NCBI RefSeq assembly: GCF_963675165.1 | Contig: NC_087389.1 | Location: forward strand, 2,452,001-2,516,000 | Direction of reading: 5' to 3' | DNA from: Halichondria panicea | Lineage: Eukaryota > Porifera > Demospongiae > Suberitida > Halichondriidae | DNA: 64,000 nucleotides | Notes under the pieces: generated by a model | Seen by the model: only the letters and a program-made list of their open reading frames with translations | What the model was told of the DNA's origin: nothing | Databases searched by the model: none | Program-made: the position numbers and the translations under genes | Part shown: in pieces, positions 42,836 to 54,356 of the stretch | How the letters are laid out: each line of letters begins with the position of its first letter | Numbering within the stretch: the stretch's first letter is position 1

Positions 42836-44062
42836 GATAATAATGGGACCAGCATAACAAGCTAATTAGTACAACCATGACATTTAAACGAGCATGCGCC
42901 GTATAAAAGGCCAGCGCATAAGAAAAAAATGGCGACTGTTTGTGAGTCTTTTCTTTCTGACAAACCCTTCAGAATGAAGTGGTGGCCAGCACTTGTGTGA
43001 TCGTCACCAACTCACCCCCGTCCCAACTCACCCCCGTCACCAACTCACCCCAAACCTTCCACTGGGTTGGCATACCACAGCCAGTTGGTGTTGACCAGTG
43101 TCAACTAGGCAACTAGGCATCAAGGCCAGTGTAGCTGGACAGTACCAGTTTCCTGACAAATACGCGGGCCACGTGGGCATTACGCAACAGCTAGGACAAG
43201 ACTGCTAATCGTAGAAAACGACCGCGCCACAGTTTTGACTGCTCCTGAAGAGCTCTACAAGAGAGAGTGAGGAAGAAGCTATCGCCTGCTGGACGTATCA
43301 CCTTTCTCGCCAGCTTTCCACTCGAGAAAACTTCAAACACTTGGTCCTTGCTCTTCAATACATACACCCATGTGTACCTAGATTTGTCGTCCGTGAATGT
43401 CAGAAAGTATTCTCCTCCTCCAAGGGACTTCTCCTGTGGGACTTCTCCTGTGGGACTTCTCCTGTATCTTTCCGCACACATCTGAGTGGACGACTTCAGT
43501 AGTTTGAGTTGTACTGCTCGAAAAGGGGCCGGACCTGTTGCATCCATGGACTCATCATCGTTGAATACCATTTGTGACACACCATACTTCATTCAGATCC
43601 ATTGATAATATGATAATAATGGGACCAGCATAACAAGCTAATTAGTACAACCATGACATTTAAACGAGCATGCGCCGTATAAAAGGCCAGCGCATAAGAA
43701 AAAAATGGCGACTGTTTGTGAGTCTTTTCTTTCTGACAAACCCTTCAGAATGAAGTGGTGGCCAGCACTTGTGTGATCGTCACCAACTCACCCCCGTCCC
43801 AACTCACCCCAAACCTTCCACTGGGTTGGCATACCCCAGCCAGTTGGTGTTGACCAGTGTCAACTAGGCATCAAGGCCAGTGTAGCTGGACAGTACCAGT
43901 TTCCTGACAAATACGCGGGCCACGTGGGCATTACGCAACAGCTAGGACAAGACTGCTAATCGTAGAAAACGACCGCGGCACAGTTTTGACTGCTCCTGAA
44001 GAGCTCTACAAGAGAGAGTGAGGAAGAAGCTATCGCCTGCTGGACGTATCACCTTTCTCGCC
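42574..44062. repeat. 740-bp tandem segmental duplication
   Basis: Copy A 42574-43313 and copy B 43314-44062 both run from CTTTCCACTCGAGAAAAC to CACCTTTCTCGCC. Each holds the copia fragment, the TTAA site and the first 430 bp of a Kolobok-like element. Identity is very high apart from a few short indels, so the duplication is much younger than the decay of the copia gene. Confidence 0.92.
43314..43625 (-). pseudogene. Copia-type integrase fragment, copy B (tandem duplicate)
   Basis: A near-identical repeat of 42574-42835 with an extra 28 bp (GGGACTTCTCCTGT repeated) that inserts residues before EKSLGGGEYF. It lacks the downstream integrase part because the duplicate is truncated at 43314. 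Confidence 0.85.
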
Positions 44063-45582
44063 ATGCTAGACGCGACTAGTGCTGATGAAGGAACGCCAGA
44101 GACAATGGTGAGTGTAATAGTAGATGTACACTAATAGTAGATGTACACTACAGTCCTCATCACTGAGAAGCACTGCTTTGATGATTTGAGACAGGGCTGG
44201 CGTCATCGTGCTCGGAGTGTTTGGTTCGAAGTTGTTGGCGACTGGACTCTGTGATTCAGGTAGTTGTTTTAGCTTGTTTGCGTGATTGTTTTATTAGAAA
44301 GGGTACTCTTGTCGTCACTGCCGGCACCAGCTAGCTCTGTTTGGAGGACACTTCCTTGTCAATCAGAAGTAAGCCGCACCATCACATTAATTGGCTCTTT
44401 CACTTGTGCTGGAATCATTCCATCCCAGTACATACATCGTTCGCTGGACTGGGCACAGTTGGTCATGCTTACATCCAGAGAGGTATATATGGTACAGAGG
44501 TATATATGGTACAAAGACTAACTTTGTCTTACAATAACAACACTCCATGCAGTCGGCTGTAGAGGCTCTGCCACACTACAGCACTAAGGGACAGCACTAA
44601 GGGAGAAGTATGTTGTGTGTTGTTGAATAATTTGTATTTATTTTATTGATTACTCTATTTCAGTGGGTGATAACCGACGCTAGGCATGATTCCACGGCCA
44701 ATGCGTATCATACGACTGTGCCTTGCCTTTCAGGAAGGTATGTTAGTTAGTGTTTAGTACATACATGTACTAAGTGTTGTAATTTTTAGCACTCTCTCCC
44801 GGACAGAGCACTCGGTAGCTCAGACCGAACTTCAGTGTATCAAGGGTATCAAGGGTAAATGTAACTAAAATCATTGTATACTCTCAGGTCTGAATGTTAT
44901 GTTACTGAGGTTGCTCAGGTTGCTAAGTACGTGACACACACACCCTCAATCTCATCAACTCCATGCATCGGTACTAAGAACGTCGTCACAGAGGGTCGGG
45001 TCAGAGGTGGTTCCCTAAACTCTCTGATGAACGTAAATGAAGATGATACGTCACTGATAAATGTCTGTTCATAAGAACTGTCCATGAAGAAGAACTGTGG
45101 TGAGGATCCTAACGTTCTACAGCAGATGGCTCTCAACATCCCTAGAGTCCACCAGCTGCTGTCCAAACGTATCCACTATTCTGACAAGACTTTTCTCATG
45201 AGAATGCAACTGGCCGTACTTGAGTAAGATGAAGATGTAAGATGAAGATGATAATTTATTTTAAAATTAATTTGTGTGTTGTCATTAGAACAAGAATGTG
45301 AATTGTGAATCGCCAGTAAGAGAAAGGTTAAAGACCTTCGCCGTCCTGACAGGCTCTCGTGAGTGACAGGCTCTCGTGAGTAAGGTACGCTAGTATGTCG
45401 CAAGGAACGGCGTCGATTTGAGGTATGTGTATATTATGTACGTGTGGAAAAGTGCAATCGGGTCACTGGCTCTCATATTGACCCCTCAGCTCAGCAGTGA
45501 GCAAGACTGGTTCACTGATGGCATTGTTACCCCCCCCCCTTCTGCCTAGTGATGATATGGAGTCAGATTCAGATAGAGAATA
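44063..45582 (+). pseudogene. Kolobok-like transposase, copy 2
   Basis: Fragments in order: GGHFLVNQ-like residues (44345), FTCAGIIPSQYIHRS (about 44402-44446), WVITDARHDSTANAYHTTVP with CLSG (about 44664-44736), SRTEHSVAQTE (44795), TKNVVTEG-like (44980), KNCGEDPNVLQQMALNIPR (45075-45150), RIHYSDKTFLMRMQLAVLE (45166-45225), LRRPDR-like (45338), and an acidic tail MESDSDRE ending near 45582. Large parts between the blocks are missing and duplications such as GTGAGTGACAGGCTCTC near 45357 break the frame. Confidence 0.8.
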
Positions 45583-45689
45583 GGTATTATAATTAATTAC
45601 AACATTCTGAACATTCTGCGTCAAATGTCGACAAATAGTCCCCATCCTTCTTATTTCCTGTAATGATTGACAGTAACTAAAGTTATACT

Positions 45690-46240
45690 CACACATTTAG
45701 GTCCCTTTTGTCATGCCGCCTCTCCTTCCTCCTCAGGTACTCCTCATCTCCCAAACTTCCGATACAACCGGTGCCTCTTTGCCTCTTTTCATCATTTGCT
45801 GGATGCATGAGTTCGGAAGTCTAGAGGAAGAGCAATCACACACGGGCAGTGTGGACAGCAGTCCTGCAGTCCCTGTAAGACGGCAGAGCCCCGTGGATGA
45901 CATGGAGAGAGAGCTGCGGACACATAAGTTTTAATAAAATATCATTGATTATCATGTTTATTTTTTTACTAATAGGCTGATCTGGGACGCCTCCCACCTA
46001 AGCTTCACCGTCTGCCTGAGTCCTGCCTCCCGGACTACCTTGTTAATTTTACTAACGACCACTTGTGGTGGAGTGTCTTTATATTTTATGATGAGAAATG
46101 ATGACATTTTATTCTTACCTCGATCTCTTCTTTGGAAATCATAATTATGCACGTGGCCGCATGTTTTTGTTGGTTTATGTTGAGCTGTGTTTTCAAACTA
46201 GGCGCCATTTTGTGATTTTGCTTCCGGCCTGCTACTTTCC
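45690..46240 (-). pseudogene. Second Kolobok-borne gene, copy 2
   Basis: This stretch occupies the same position and strand as 11611-12180 in copy 1 and shares pieces with it, including the CTGAATCACACACGG-like region near 45830. Minus-strand frames at 45958-46152 (VVVSKINKVVREAGLRQTVK) and 46086-46268 could be N-terminal exons. The central FWxxL...VW domain was not found, so this copy seems deleted. Confidence 0.4.
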
Positions 46241-47269
46241 TGCATGAGAACGCGACATTCTTGTTCAAGGGTGCTGGAACACGTAGCTATGAAACTACCT
46301 GCAGGGATCCTTCACAGAATTATGAAGCAACACTCTACTAGTGTGCATTCCAAAAATGGAGAGGAAAACATGATGAGAACAGATTTTACACTACTTGATT
46401 AGCTAAAAGAAGATGAAGTTCCTTCTGGACTTGTTTGCAGGTACACAGGTCTTTTGTTGTAAAATCCCCCGTATATGGACAAAGTCAGCTCGTAACTTTG
46501 TTCACCTATATCTGGCTCTAGCGTACACGTACGTAAGCATGTAAGACCACGCCCCAATTTGCGTACGTAGAGTGCAGACTTTTATCATTGTGGTGGCTCT
46601 TAGAAGAGCCTGGTACTTAGAAGAGCCTGGTAGCAGCAGATGTAAGCCACTGTAGAGGACTCTGACCATCACTGTGTTCCTTGGAGGTTCGAACTCATGT
46701 TCTTTTGATGATCTTCTATGCGATCTTCTACTCCTCCTGCTCCCTCATTAGTGACTATCTGAACAAGAGGTGCAAGGTTCTAGGAAAAAGTACTAATTAT
46801 CTTATGACAATAGTACGTGTTCACCAAGTACGTACCTTGTGACAAATAGCTTTGCAGGTGTAATGTACATGGCCTAAATCTGTTCGTTTTTCCCAGTATT
46901 TGTTGTCATGGTATAGTCCTGTCCTGGGGGTATGCACCCATTTCCTCAACCAGTCCCTTAAAGCCTTCGACTTTAGCCAGGCAGGTGAATTTGTGCTTTC
47001 CTCTGTATGGGCTGCCATCCTCCGTCAGCTATAAAAAAAGGTTTACGTACAGGGTGCTAGTAGTGCTGATAAAAGTTGAGAATTGCCGATGTAAACGCAT
47101 TTTCCTTTAGGCGATCAGGTTGCACCTTGACTGTCACCTACCGGTACACCTGTACTCGGAGGATTCGGATTCAATAGGTCAACTGCTTGCCGTAAAAGAT
47201 TATTGGCATGAGTAATCCTGTCAGCCATTCAAATGCTATAGCAAACGTAGTTGAGATCTCTGTGTTATT

Positions 47270-47370
47270 GATCTTTGGTTGGACATCTTTGGTTGGACAA
47301 TTGAGGAGGTAATCGGGGAACGTTCAGATCTCTGTGTTATTGATCTTTGGTTGGACAATTGATGAGGAGG
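47270..47370. repeat. Tandem duplication of about 64 bp
   Basis: GATCTCTGTGTTATTGATCT followed by TTGGTTGGACAATTGA...GGTAATCGGG occurs twice (about 47252-47317 and 47323-47388). Copy 1 has an inner duplication of CATCTTTGGTTGGA. Confidence 0.85.
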
Positions 47371-47689
47371 TAATCGGGAACAAGGTCTGGTCTGATACTC
47401 TGCATGTACACGTGGAGTGGGCTTATATTTTTACCTCGCGCATGTACAATCAAGGTGTCAGTATCAGTTTTTAAAATATGGTTTGCGAGACACCTACTCC
47501 AGGTAGTTATAAATATTGCGGCGTTTTTTCAAGGCCAAATGGAGTCTTGCGGGTGAAACCAGAATGCATATTGAAATGTGTGTGTATGGTTATAATAATT
47601 ATGATGTATAATATAATATGGTAACTGACTGTAATGTATATGAATGTTGATGTATTATTGTAGCATGTATTGCCATGCGTATTATTTAT

Positions 47690-47840
47690 AATTATGAACG
47701 TGCATATGCATGGTGACATGTATATTGTAACGTGCATATGCTATGCATGTCACTTGTAACGTGTTGTAACGTGTTGTAACGTGCATATGCATGGTGACAT
47801 GCATGCATATTGTAACGTGCAACGTGCATATGCATGTGTA
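47690..47840. repeat. Tandem repeat around AACGTGCATATGCATGGTGA
   Basis: Four to five imperfect copies with ACATGCAT and TGTAACGTGTTG variants. The core GCATATGC is self-complementary. Confidence 0.85.
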
Positions 47841-48176
47841 CATTGTCAATTGTCATAGTCATTTTGACACAGATAACACCCCATATTTCGAACGTTAAAT
47901 TGGGTTCCTGAGTTATTAATTTGTGCCACATTCTCACTAACTTGCTGAAGGGGCCGGGGTAGATCTTGGGCTTTGGAGTAATCAAAGGTTGAGTTGGATG
48001 TACAGTTGATGCACGCCCAGCAGCAACTTGTCCCAATAACACAGCAAGGGTCCCTTTTCTTTCTTCAACTTCTTTCTTCAACAGCCTTTTCTCTGTGGCC
48101 AGCAAATCACGTGGAGATCATAAATCTGATTGCTGTTTAACAAAGTAACAAAGTCGCAAGCCACTAGAAAAACTCT

Positions 48177-48604
48177 GTAGCAAAGGCATTGATTTTTTGA
48201 GTTTGTGCTATCTGATTTTTGAGGAGCATGTACTACAATAGTTTCATTTGTACTAACCAGTCTCTTTGCTAGAGCGGCCCTTCCTGTCAAAAATGGTGAT
48301 TTTGCTCCATTTTGCTGCCCGTTTTTGCTGACGTAAGCAATGATATTCATTGATTTGTGACATCACAAATCCAAGCTCATGTGATGTCTAACCTGGCAAG
48401 TTGATCAGTCATAATGTGTCACAGGGGCGTGGCAATTTACACTACTACGCAACAGAAACCACCAAGAAATCAGCTAAAATCACGCCGCTCTAGCAAAGAA
48501 GAGACTGGTCTAGCTGAAAAGTATACTATTGTAGTACATGCTCCTCAAAAATCAGACCTTAACTAGCACAAACTCAAAAAATCAATGCCTAAATCAATGC
48601 CTAA
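48177..48604. repeat. Inverted repeat with arms of about 115 bp
   Basis: Left arm 48177-48290 and right arm 48481-48604 are inverted copies: GCCGCTCTAGCAAAG, CTATTGTAGTACATGCTCCT, CAAAAATCAGA and GCACAAACTCAAAAAATCAA are shared in order. The loop is about 190 bp. It would form a hairpin if transcribed. It may be a foldback MITE. Confidence 0.85.
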
Positions 48605-49389
48605 CACATTTGCTACTAAAAATTTACAAAATTCTGTGTATCTCAGAACCTACAACCTACTAACAAGCCTGCACTTCCGCTGGAGCTCAAAAGATGTGCA
48701 AGGTAATGAAGTACTTGCACAACAAATTTCAGATCTTAACTCAAACATAATTATAAGATAGTTCCATGCCTAACATATTTTCCAATGTACACATATTGGA
48801 ATGATGATGTCATATGATGTAAAAGGTGGTGGTCCACTGGAAGCGCCAATAGTTGAACTTTCAGTACCTGCACTCAAATTGATCCAATCACATTTAGTTA
48901 TTTAGTTTAGAAGATATACACAAAAACGTAAAAAAACAAAAGTTCTACTCTCTTTGGTTGTTGCACTGTACTAGATATATAAAGTGTTTTAATTAACTGT
49001 ATAGGAATTAACTGTATAGGTATGTTCTACTATACTCCTGGGGGGGCGGCTGAATTCATGAGGGGGTTTAGAAGTTCATTAAGTTCATTGTCTATATCAG
49101 CTTGTCTATATCAGCACTATATCAGCACTCTTACGTCCAAGGTAGTATGGTTCTTTGTGGTTAACCAAGACTTAGTCAGCCACCGTGTTACACCTTCCAA
49201 AACTGCATGCATGTAGTCAACAGGTACAGAATCGACTTAAGTTGATCATAGATGTGAGCGGATATATGCCATTGACTGGTTGCTGACCAGCTTCAGCTTC
49301 TGTAGCATTCAGTATATGAGTGCTTTATTCGGCATTCTTTTGCCTGGATGGAGAGCAGCCATAACTCTCTGCGCACTTAAGGCCCGGGT

Positions 49390-49560
49390 CCAGATTTCAA
49401 CACCAAAATTTACACTATGTTCATACTGCTGTATTATTTGCAATATACAGTGTATGCTGCATCAAAATGATCCAAAATGAAGCTCGATGTTTTCTTTTTC
49501 CAAAAAACTAATTAGCTTAATTCAATTATGCTAATTAGTCCCATAAATGGTAATGACGTC
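49390..49560. repeat. Dispersed repeat, copy 2
   Basis: A same-order match to 1990-2110, ending in AACTAATTAGCTTAATTCAA. Confidence 0.5.
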
Positions 49561-50699
49561 ATGCCACTTTCAGAAAGAGAAGTGCAAATACGGCGTTGAA
49601 GATGCCAAGATATCAAGCTTCAAAAACAAGGCTAGATGAACATCTCATAGCTAGGTACTAGTATCCTTGATGGGAAGAGTAGGAGTTATTGTATTCTTGA
49701 GATACACAAAATAGCCTACCTCTAGAGTGGCTGTCAGAGCTAAAGAAGCTAGCATAGCTAAGAAAGTTTTGGACATTTTTACTTCCCATCAAGGAAACAT
49801 AATCATAACAACATACTCTATCTTTTGAGGGCCTAAACAGCTACTCTTACCTTGTTTAAGTCCGCCGTATTTGTTGCCAAAGATAATCTATAATAGTTCT
49901 AGCAGCTAGCTAAGCAAATACATTGACCTTATGACGTCACATGCAATGAATAACATTCTCATTAACTCCATTCTCATTAACTCTACATGATCTACATAAA
50001 ATGTTGGCAATGAATAAAATTAATCTTATCAGTGCCTGACCCAGGCCTTAACTGCGCAGAGCTGGCTGTTTGGCACACAAAGCTGCAGGTAAATCAAATA
50101 ATTATTGCCAACACAACTGATGCTTTAAAACGTGTAGGTACTTGAAAAGTATTTACAAAAACGCGAATTTGACTTGCTAGGGGTTGTAAGAGGCGTTATT
50201 CATTCTAAAAAGGTTTTACATAATGATTTGAAACATGACAACATTAGCTCCACTAAACAATGTATACTTACTTACTTACCAGGGTTCGGAAAACTCATGA
50301 AAGAGTAGACACAAACAAGAAACAACTCATTTCTTTCTCATCGATGAGTAATAATTATAGTGTTACTATTCTTTGAGTCTAAACTTTCCATGGAGTGAAC
50401 ATCATGACATCTCTTGTCATGCTTCATGCATTGCTTCATGCATTAGTGTTCACACATGGAAAATACAATAAAGAATTGTCATAGAACAAGTGGAACAAGT
50501 GGGTGTATATTCGCTAGTCCCCTAATAAGCCACTTCTTGCAGAAAAGGGTGGGCGTATTTTCACGGTACGGTATATAAAAATTATTTAAATTGGTATCCT
50601 CAAGTCATACAAAGTCGCACTTTCCACACTGACGCACTTTCCACTTATACACACTGAATAAAATCAGGCCTGTGCTAATGGCTTTCGGATGAATGGGAG

Positions 50700-50800
50700 A
50701 CAGAATGGGAGACATACAATGAGTACCCCGTATCGTATCCTGAAAGAACAGTTGCGTTTCAGGCAACTGTACGGCAACTGTACGTCACATGACTAATTAT
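50700..50800 (-). repeat. Dispersed repeat (inverted copy of 37165-37260)
   Basis: The reverse complement shows GTCATGTGACGTACAGTTGC, a duplicated CGTACAGTTGC, and GGTACTCATTGTATG. Confidence 0.65.
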
Positions 50801-51944
50801 ATATCTGCCCAACAAATCATCATTGTTGCACATGTGCACCCAAAGTTTATGGTCTCAACTGAAGCTACTGTATGAAGAGAGACCCCTGGCCTTAAGTAGC
50901 CTTAAGTATGAGTTATCCAGCTTGATCTGGCAGCTCAATTAATGGTGCTGTTACATGCTGTTACAGATCTGTGTGTGTGTGCCCACATTTGTTTATGTCC
51001 CACATTTGTTTATGTCTTATATTTATGTTCTCAGTGAGATGAAGTTGCTGAGACCATAACGTAGTTGTTCGACACATTGAATGTCAGCGAAACTTGGGAG
51101 AAAAGCGTGGAAAGGCTTTACAAAAACCCCCAAAAAATTGATGATGCCCACACTATACTTTTATAGCAGTGAGGTCATTTGTGGAAATGGTTAAGTATCT
51201 ATTCACGATACCTGTTGTTGTGCCAAACAGTGTGCCAGGACCTTTTTTTGGTCAGCAAAGGTAAATCGAAAGGTAAATCGAACGAAAACCCAGTTTGCAA
51301 AGAACACACAGGTCCCTTTGCCTTTGCCTTTGCACTGTGGAAAATGTGTGTATAATGTATAATTGTGTATAATGTATAATACATAATACATACATGTTCA
51401 GTGTAGCTATGTACAATAAGAGTAGTAAATCTATGACAGTAAATCTATAAACGCAAGCACTCACCCAGAATTTTCTCTTATGGTTCAGACTACAGTGTAG
51501 CAACATCTATAATTATAACTTACTTAATTATAATAGTAGTGGTTTTATAATAGTAGTGGTTGTCTGTCTGTCCTCCATGCCTGGGCCTTGTACTGGCAGC
51601 ATTAATTTTATTCAGTTAATGAGATTTATAATCTTTATCAGTGCATGTGACGTCATGAGTCAATGTGTCAAGCTAGCTGCTGGAACTATTATACAATATA
51701 CAATCCAAGTGGACTTAGCCACCCTCTACTTAGCCACCCTCTACTTTATGCAAAAGCAGCAATGAGGTTTTGAAGCTTGATCACCAGCATAATTCATTTA
51801 AATTCATTATCTTGATGTAGCATAAATAAATACAGCAGTTGTTTTGACCCGTCTGTCTGTGTATTCTCAGCCTGGATGCGATAGCACTGTGTCTTTAAAT
51901 TTGGCAGATTTTGGTGTTACATCGAATAAAAGCGAATAACTTAC

Positions 51945-52594
51945 ATGTTGTTGGACACAAAGTTGAGTGACCGCTTAAGCACTTTATTGAATCACCAAGA
52001 ACGATACGTTACGTTGCCTCAGTACATTTGTAGGAAAGCCTTTCTTGTAGTGGAAAGAAAGTTGAAGTCCCAAGCCAAAGAGAGTTTTGACAAGTTTCAA
52101 GTTTCAACAAACAGTCCCTATGCACACATTTCACTATGCACATTTCACTATGCACTATGCACACATTTCAATGCACCTACATGTACCCGAAAGCGACCTA
52201 AAGACACTAGTAGCTTAACGGGAGTGTCACGTCCGCCATCTAAAAGGGCATCAAGAAGATTGTTTGAGCTTTGTAAGTAGCATTACATGTATACAAACAC
52301 ACATTAATTTATGACAACCTGTTCTTGCTGTAATTTTCTTTTCTTTAGCTCCAGAGAGACCGTAATTAGATACATGTTGCAATTTTCTTTTGTAGCTCCA
52401 GAGAGACCTCCTCCTTGTCCAAGTGAGAATCTCTCACCCACACATGGTATGCACAATGTCATGTACAAAGAACTTAATTATTATAATTATTATAATTATT
52501 ATTATAATTATTATGACGCAATTAGATAAAAAAACATGGGTTTAATCTTGCCTCGTATACATGCATTATGGCAAATCGATCTGTTCGACATCTG
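51945..52594 (+). pseudogene. DUF6589-type gene B, N-terminal exons
   Basis: The frame from 51945 gives LSDRLSTLLNHQERYVTLPQ, YICRKAFLVVERKL, FDKFQVS, then after a TTTCACTATGCAC-rich duplication RPPSKRASRRLFEL (to 52280). A further exon gives PERPPPCPSENLSPTHG (about 52396-52446). RL..LL, YIC..CF..VE and a basic/proline segment ending in RRLF are what I expect at the N-terminus of animal DUF6589 proteins, except that one cysteine of the YIC..C pair reads A. The Kolobok-like element at 52599 then interrupts the gene in an intron. Confidence 0.55.
52473..52515. repeat. (TTATAATTA)n AT-rich simple repeat
   Basis: Imperfect ATTATAATTATT units, read directly. Similar TAATTATAATTA motifs are scattered throughout the window. 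Confidence 0.8.
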
Positions 52595-52898
52595 TTAAAC
52601 GAGCGTGTTGGCTTTAATTACCGCATTAGTCGCTTCCGGAATTCTGAGTATATGCGACCTTTGACCCCGAAATCTTTGACCCCGAATCTTTGACCCCGAA
52701 ATTTCCATTCAAGCCTTAGTAACGAGCTCTTTTTTCTTTTTTTCTCTTGCACAAAAACGGCACACTCAAAAATAATGCGCAAACACAAGGGAGAGGGGAA
52801 TACATTCCAGGAGTAACCAAGAAACTTATGGCTGACAAAAAAATAAGGCTCAAGGTAAGTAGCTAGGTACAGCAAAAAGGCCATGTACAATAAATAAA

Positions 52899-53610
52899 AT
52901 GTGTGTTCAGCTTCAGGTCAGCTACAGTGAGCAACTTCCAGTGAAGTTTCTGGAGGAGTTTAGGAAGCTTGCTTCTTTTCATGGGTGTGTAGTAGACAGT
53001 ATTGCAACTACGTCGTTGGATAGTCTTGAAGAAGGTGAATCTGAAGAAGGTGAATCTGAAAATAATTTTGTCATTATTATATCAAACAAAATCTGTACTA
53101 CCATCAGGGTTGTCAAGTGGGTGCACGGCATCTCTCCCAGGTAACGCTAGATGAGAAAATGGGTATAATTATCACCTGATTACAAAAGTAAACGTAACTT
53201 ATCTTGGGTAGTGAATGTATAATAATGTACGACTTATCTTTATTATAGGTGGTAGTAGCCAGCACTGGGGGGAGACAACGCTTGTCCTATTTGCCACCTC
53301 TCACCCTGTGCTGTAGCCACTGGTTGATAGGAGCATCTGCACCAGATTTGGGGAACATGACAAAGAGGTACAGGCTGTACAAGAAGTTCTGGACCCTATT
53401 GGGAAAGTCTGGGGTGTGGAAACATCCAGAGTATAAAAGAATAGAACATGACAAGAGGCCTGCCTGATTGTGTGCTAAAAGTAAGTTTTAAATCATATGA
53501 AACTTACAGTGCAGGTACAATCCATTTTTGTTATCCAGGAGGTGCGTGGACGATTCCCTAACCCACCGGGTTTTCTGTACAAAGACTTTCAGTCAACATC
53601 TCGCTTTTGA
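52899..53610 (+). CDS. Second Kolobok-borne gene, copy 3
   Basis: Exon-like blocks: 52899-53140 (QVSYSEQLPVKFLEEFRKLA, VDSIATTSLD and a duplicated EEGESEEGESE), 53250-53470 (LGNMTKRYRLYKKFWTLLGK then SGVWKHPEYKRIEHDKRPA) and 53539-53610 (EVRGRFPNPPGFLYKDFQST, stop at 53608-53610). The YRLYKKFWTLL...VW, HDKR and VR.RFP...G..Y.D order matches copy 1 at 11611-12180. A GAATCTGAAGAAGGT duplication extends the acidic stretch of exon 1. The function is unknown. Confidence 0.65.
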
Positions 53611-54356
53611 GATCAATATATGTGAGATCAATATATGGCATGTTGCAAGGGCCAATAAACTGCTCATAGCCATGTAATAACTATTACATACAAGTTCATC
53701 GTCCATCGTTCGCCAGATCATCAATGGCTCTTCTGACGGTTGCTCAGCATCCCATATATTGTCCACAAATTTAAATCAAATTAGCACTTTCATGGCAGTC
53801 CTACGTTCAGGCCTCCTCACTTGTACTTTTTGTACTTTCTCTACATACTTTCTCTACATACATTCTCGTTCTGTAATGTAAATACTTCCATTGTAATACA
53901 GTAGGTTAGTACAACATATACCCAGTGCATAATAGTACTTGATCCAAAATGAATACGCTTTGGTATGTATGTGAGTAGCTGGTGATTGCAACACATGAAA
54001 TAAATCATCTATAATACTAATTGAAAATCCTCACTCAACAGTATGACTAGTGTCGCCTTATAAGCTTCGATGGCAGCAGGATCCTCAAGTTTGATCTGAA
54101 TGGTGGCAGAATGAGGTTTTGTCGAGGTTTTGTCACAGCCTTGTTCTGCAAACACAATAATTGTGTTTATAATAATGCAAACACAATAATAATAATAGGT
54201 TATAATACATGTAAACATAAGATACTCAGATACTCAGATATTTAAAATACTTTTCCGCAGCTTTTCTGCTGACTGAGCACAGTTCTTCATACAGTAGTAC
54301 AAGTGGATTTTTGTACTTTTACCTAATGGGGATTATATTTATGTGACTCAGCAATT

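Larger units (their letters stand above)
43664..46250 (+). mobile_element. Kolobok-like DNA transposon, copy 2 (inserted in copia remnant)
   Basis: The left end is TTAA (43660-43663) followed by ACGAGCATGCGCCGTATAAA, the same design as copy 1 (ACGAG...TATAAAAGG). The same left end is also present in the duplicated segment at 42884-42888. A decayed transposase and an opposite-strand second gene follow in the same order as in copy 1. The right end was not found, so the 3' limit is approximate. Confidence 0.7.
46300..51900. other. Gene-poor AT-rich stretch
   Basis: No coding region is supported. Minus-strand frames at 46821-47018 and 47692-48105 resemble nothing I know. Repeats inside it are listed separately: 47270-47370, 47690-47840, 48177-48604, 49390-49560 and 50700-50800. 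Confidence 0.45.

Noticed and set aside
47692..48105. 137-codon minus-strand frame with MLATEKRLLKKEVEERKGTL
   Set aside because: The second half is the translation of the GCATATGC tandem repeat and the first half alone is too short to support a gene.
48078..48350. 90-codon minus-strand frame
   Set aside because: It lies largely in the left arm of the inverted repeat 48177-48604 and has no family resemblance.
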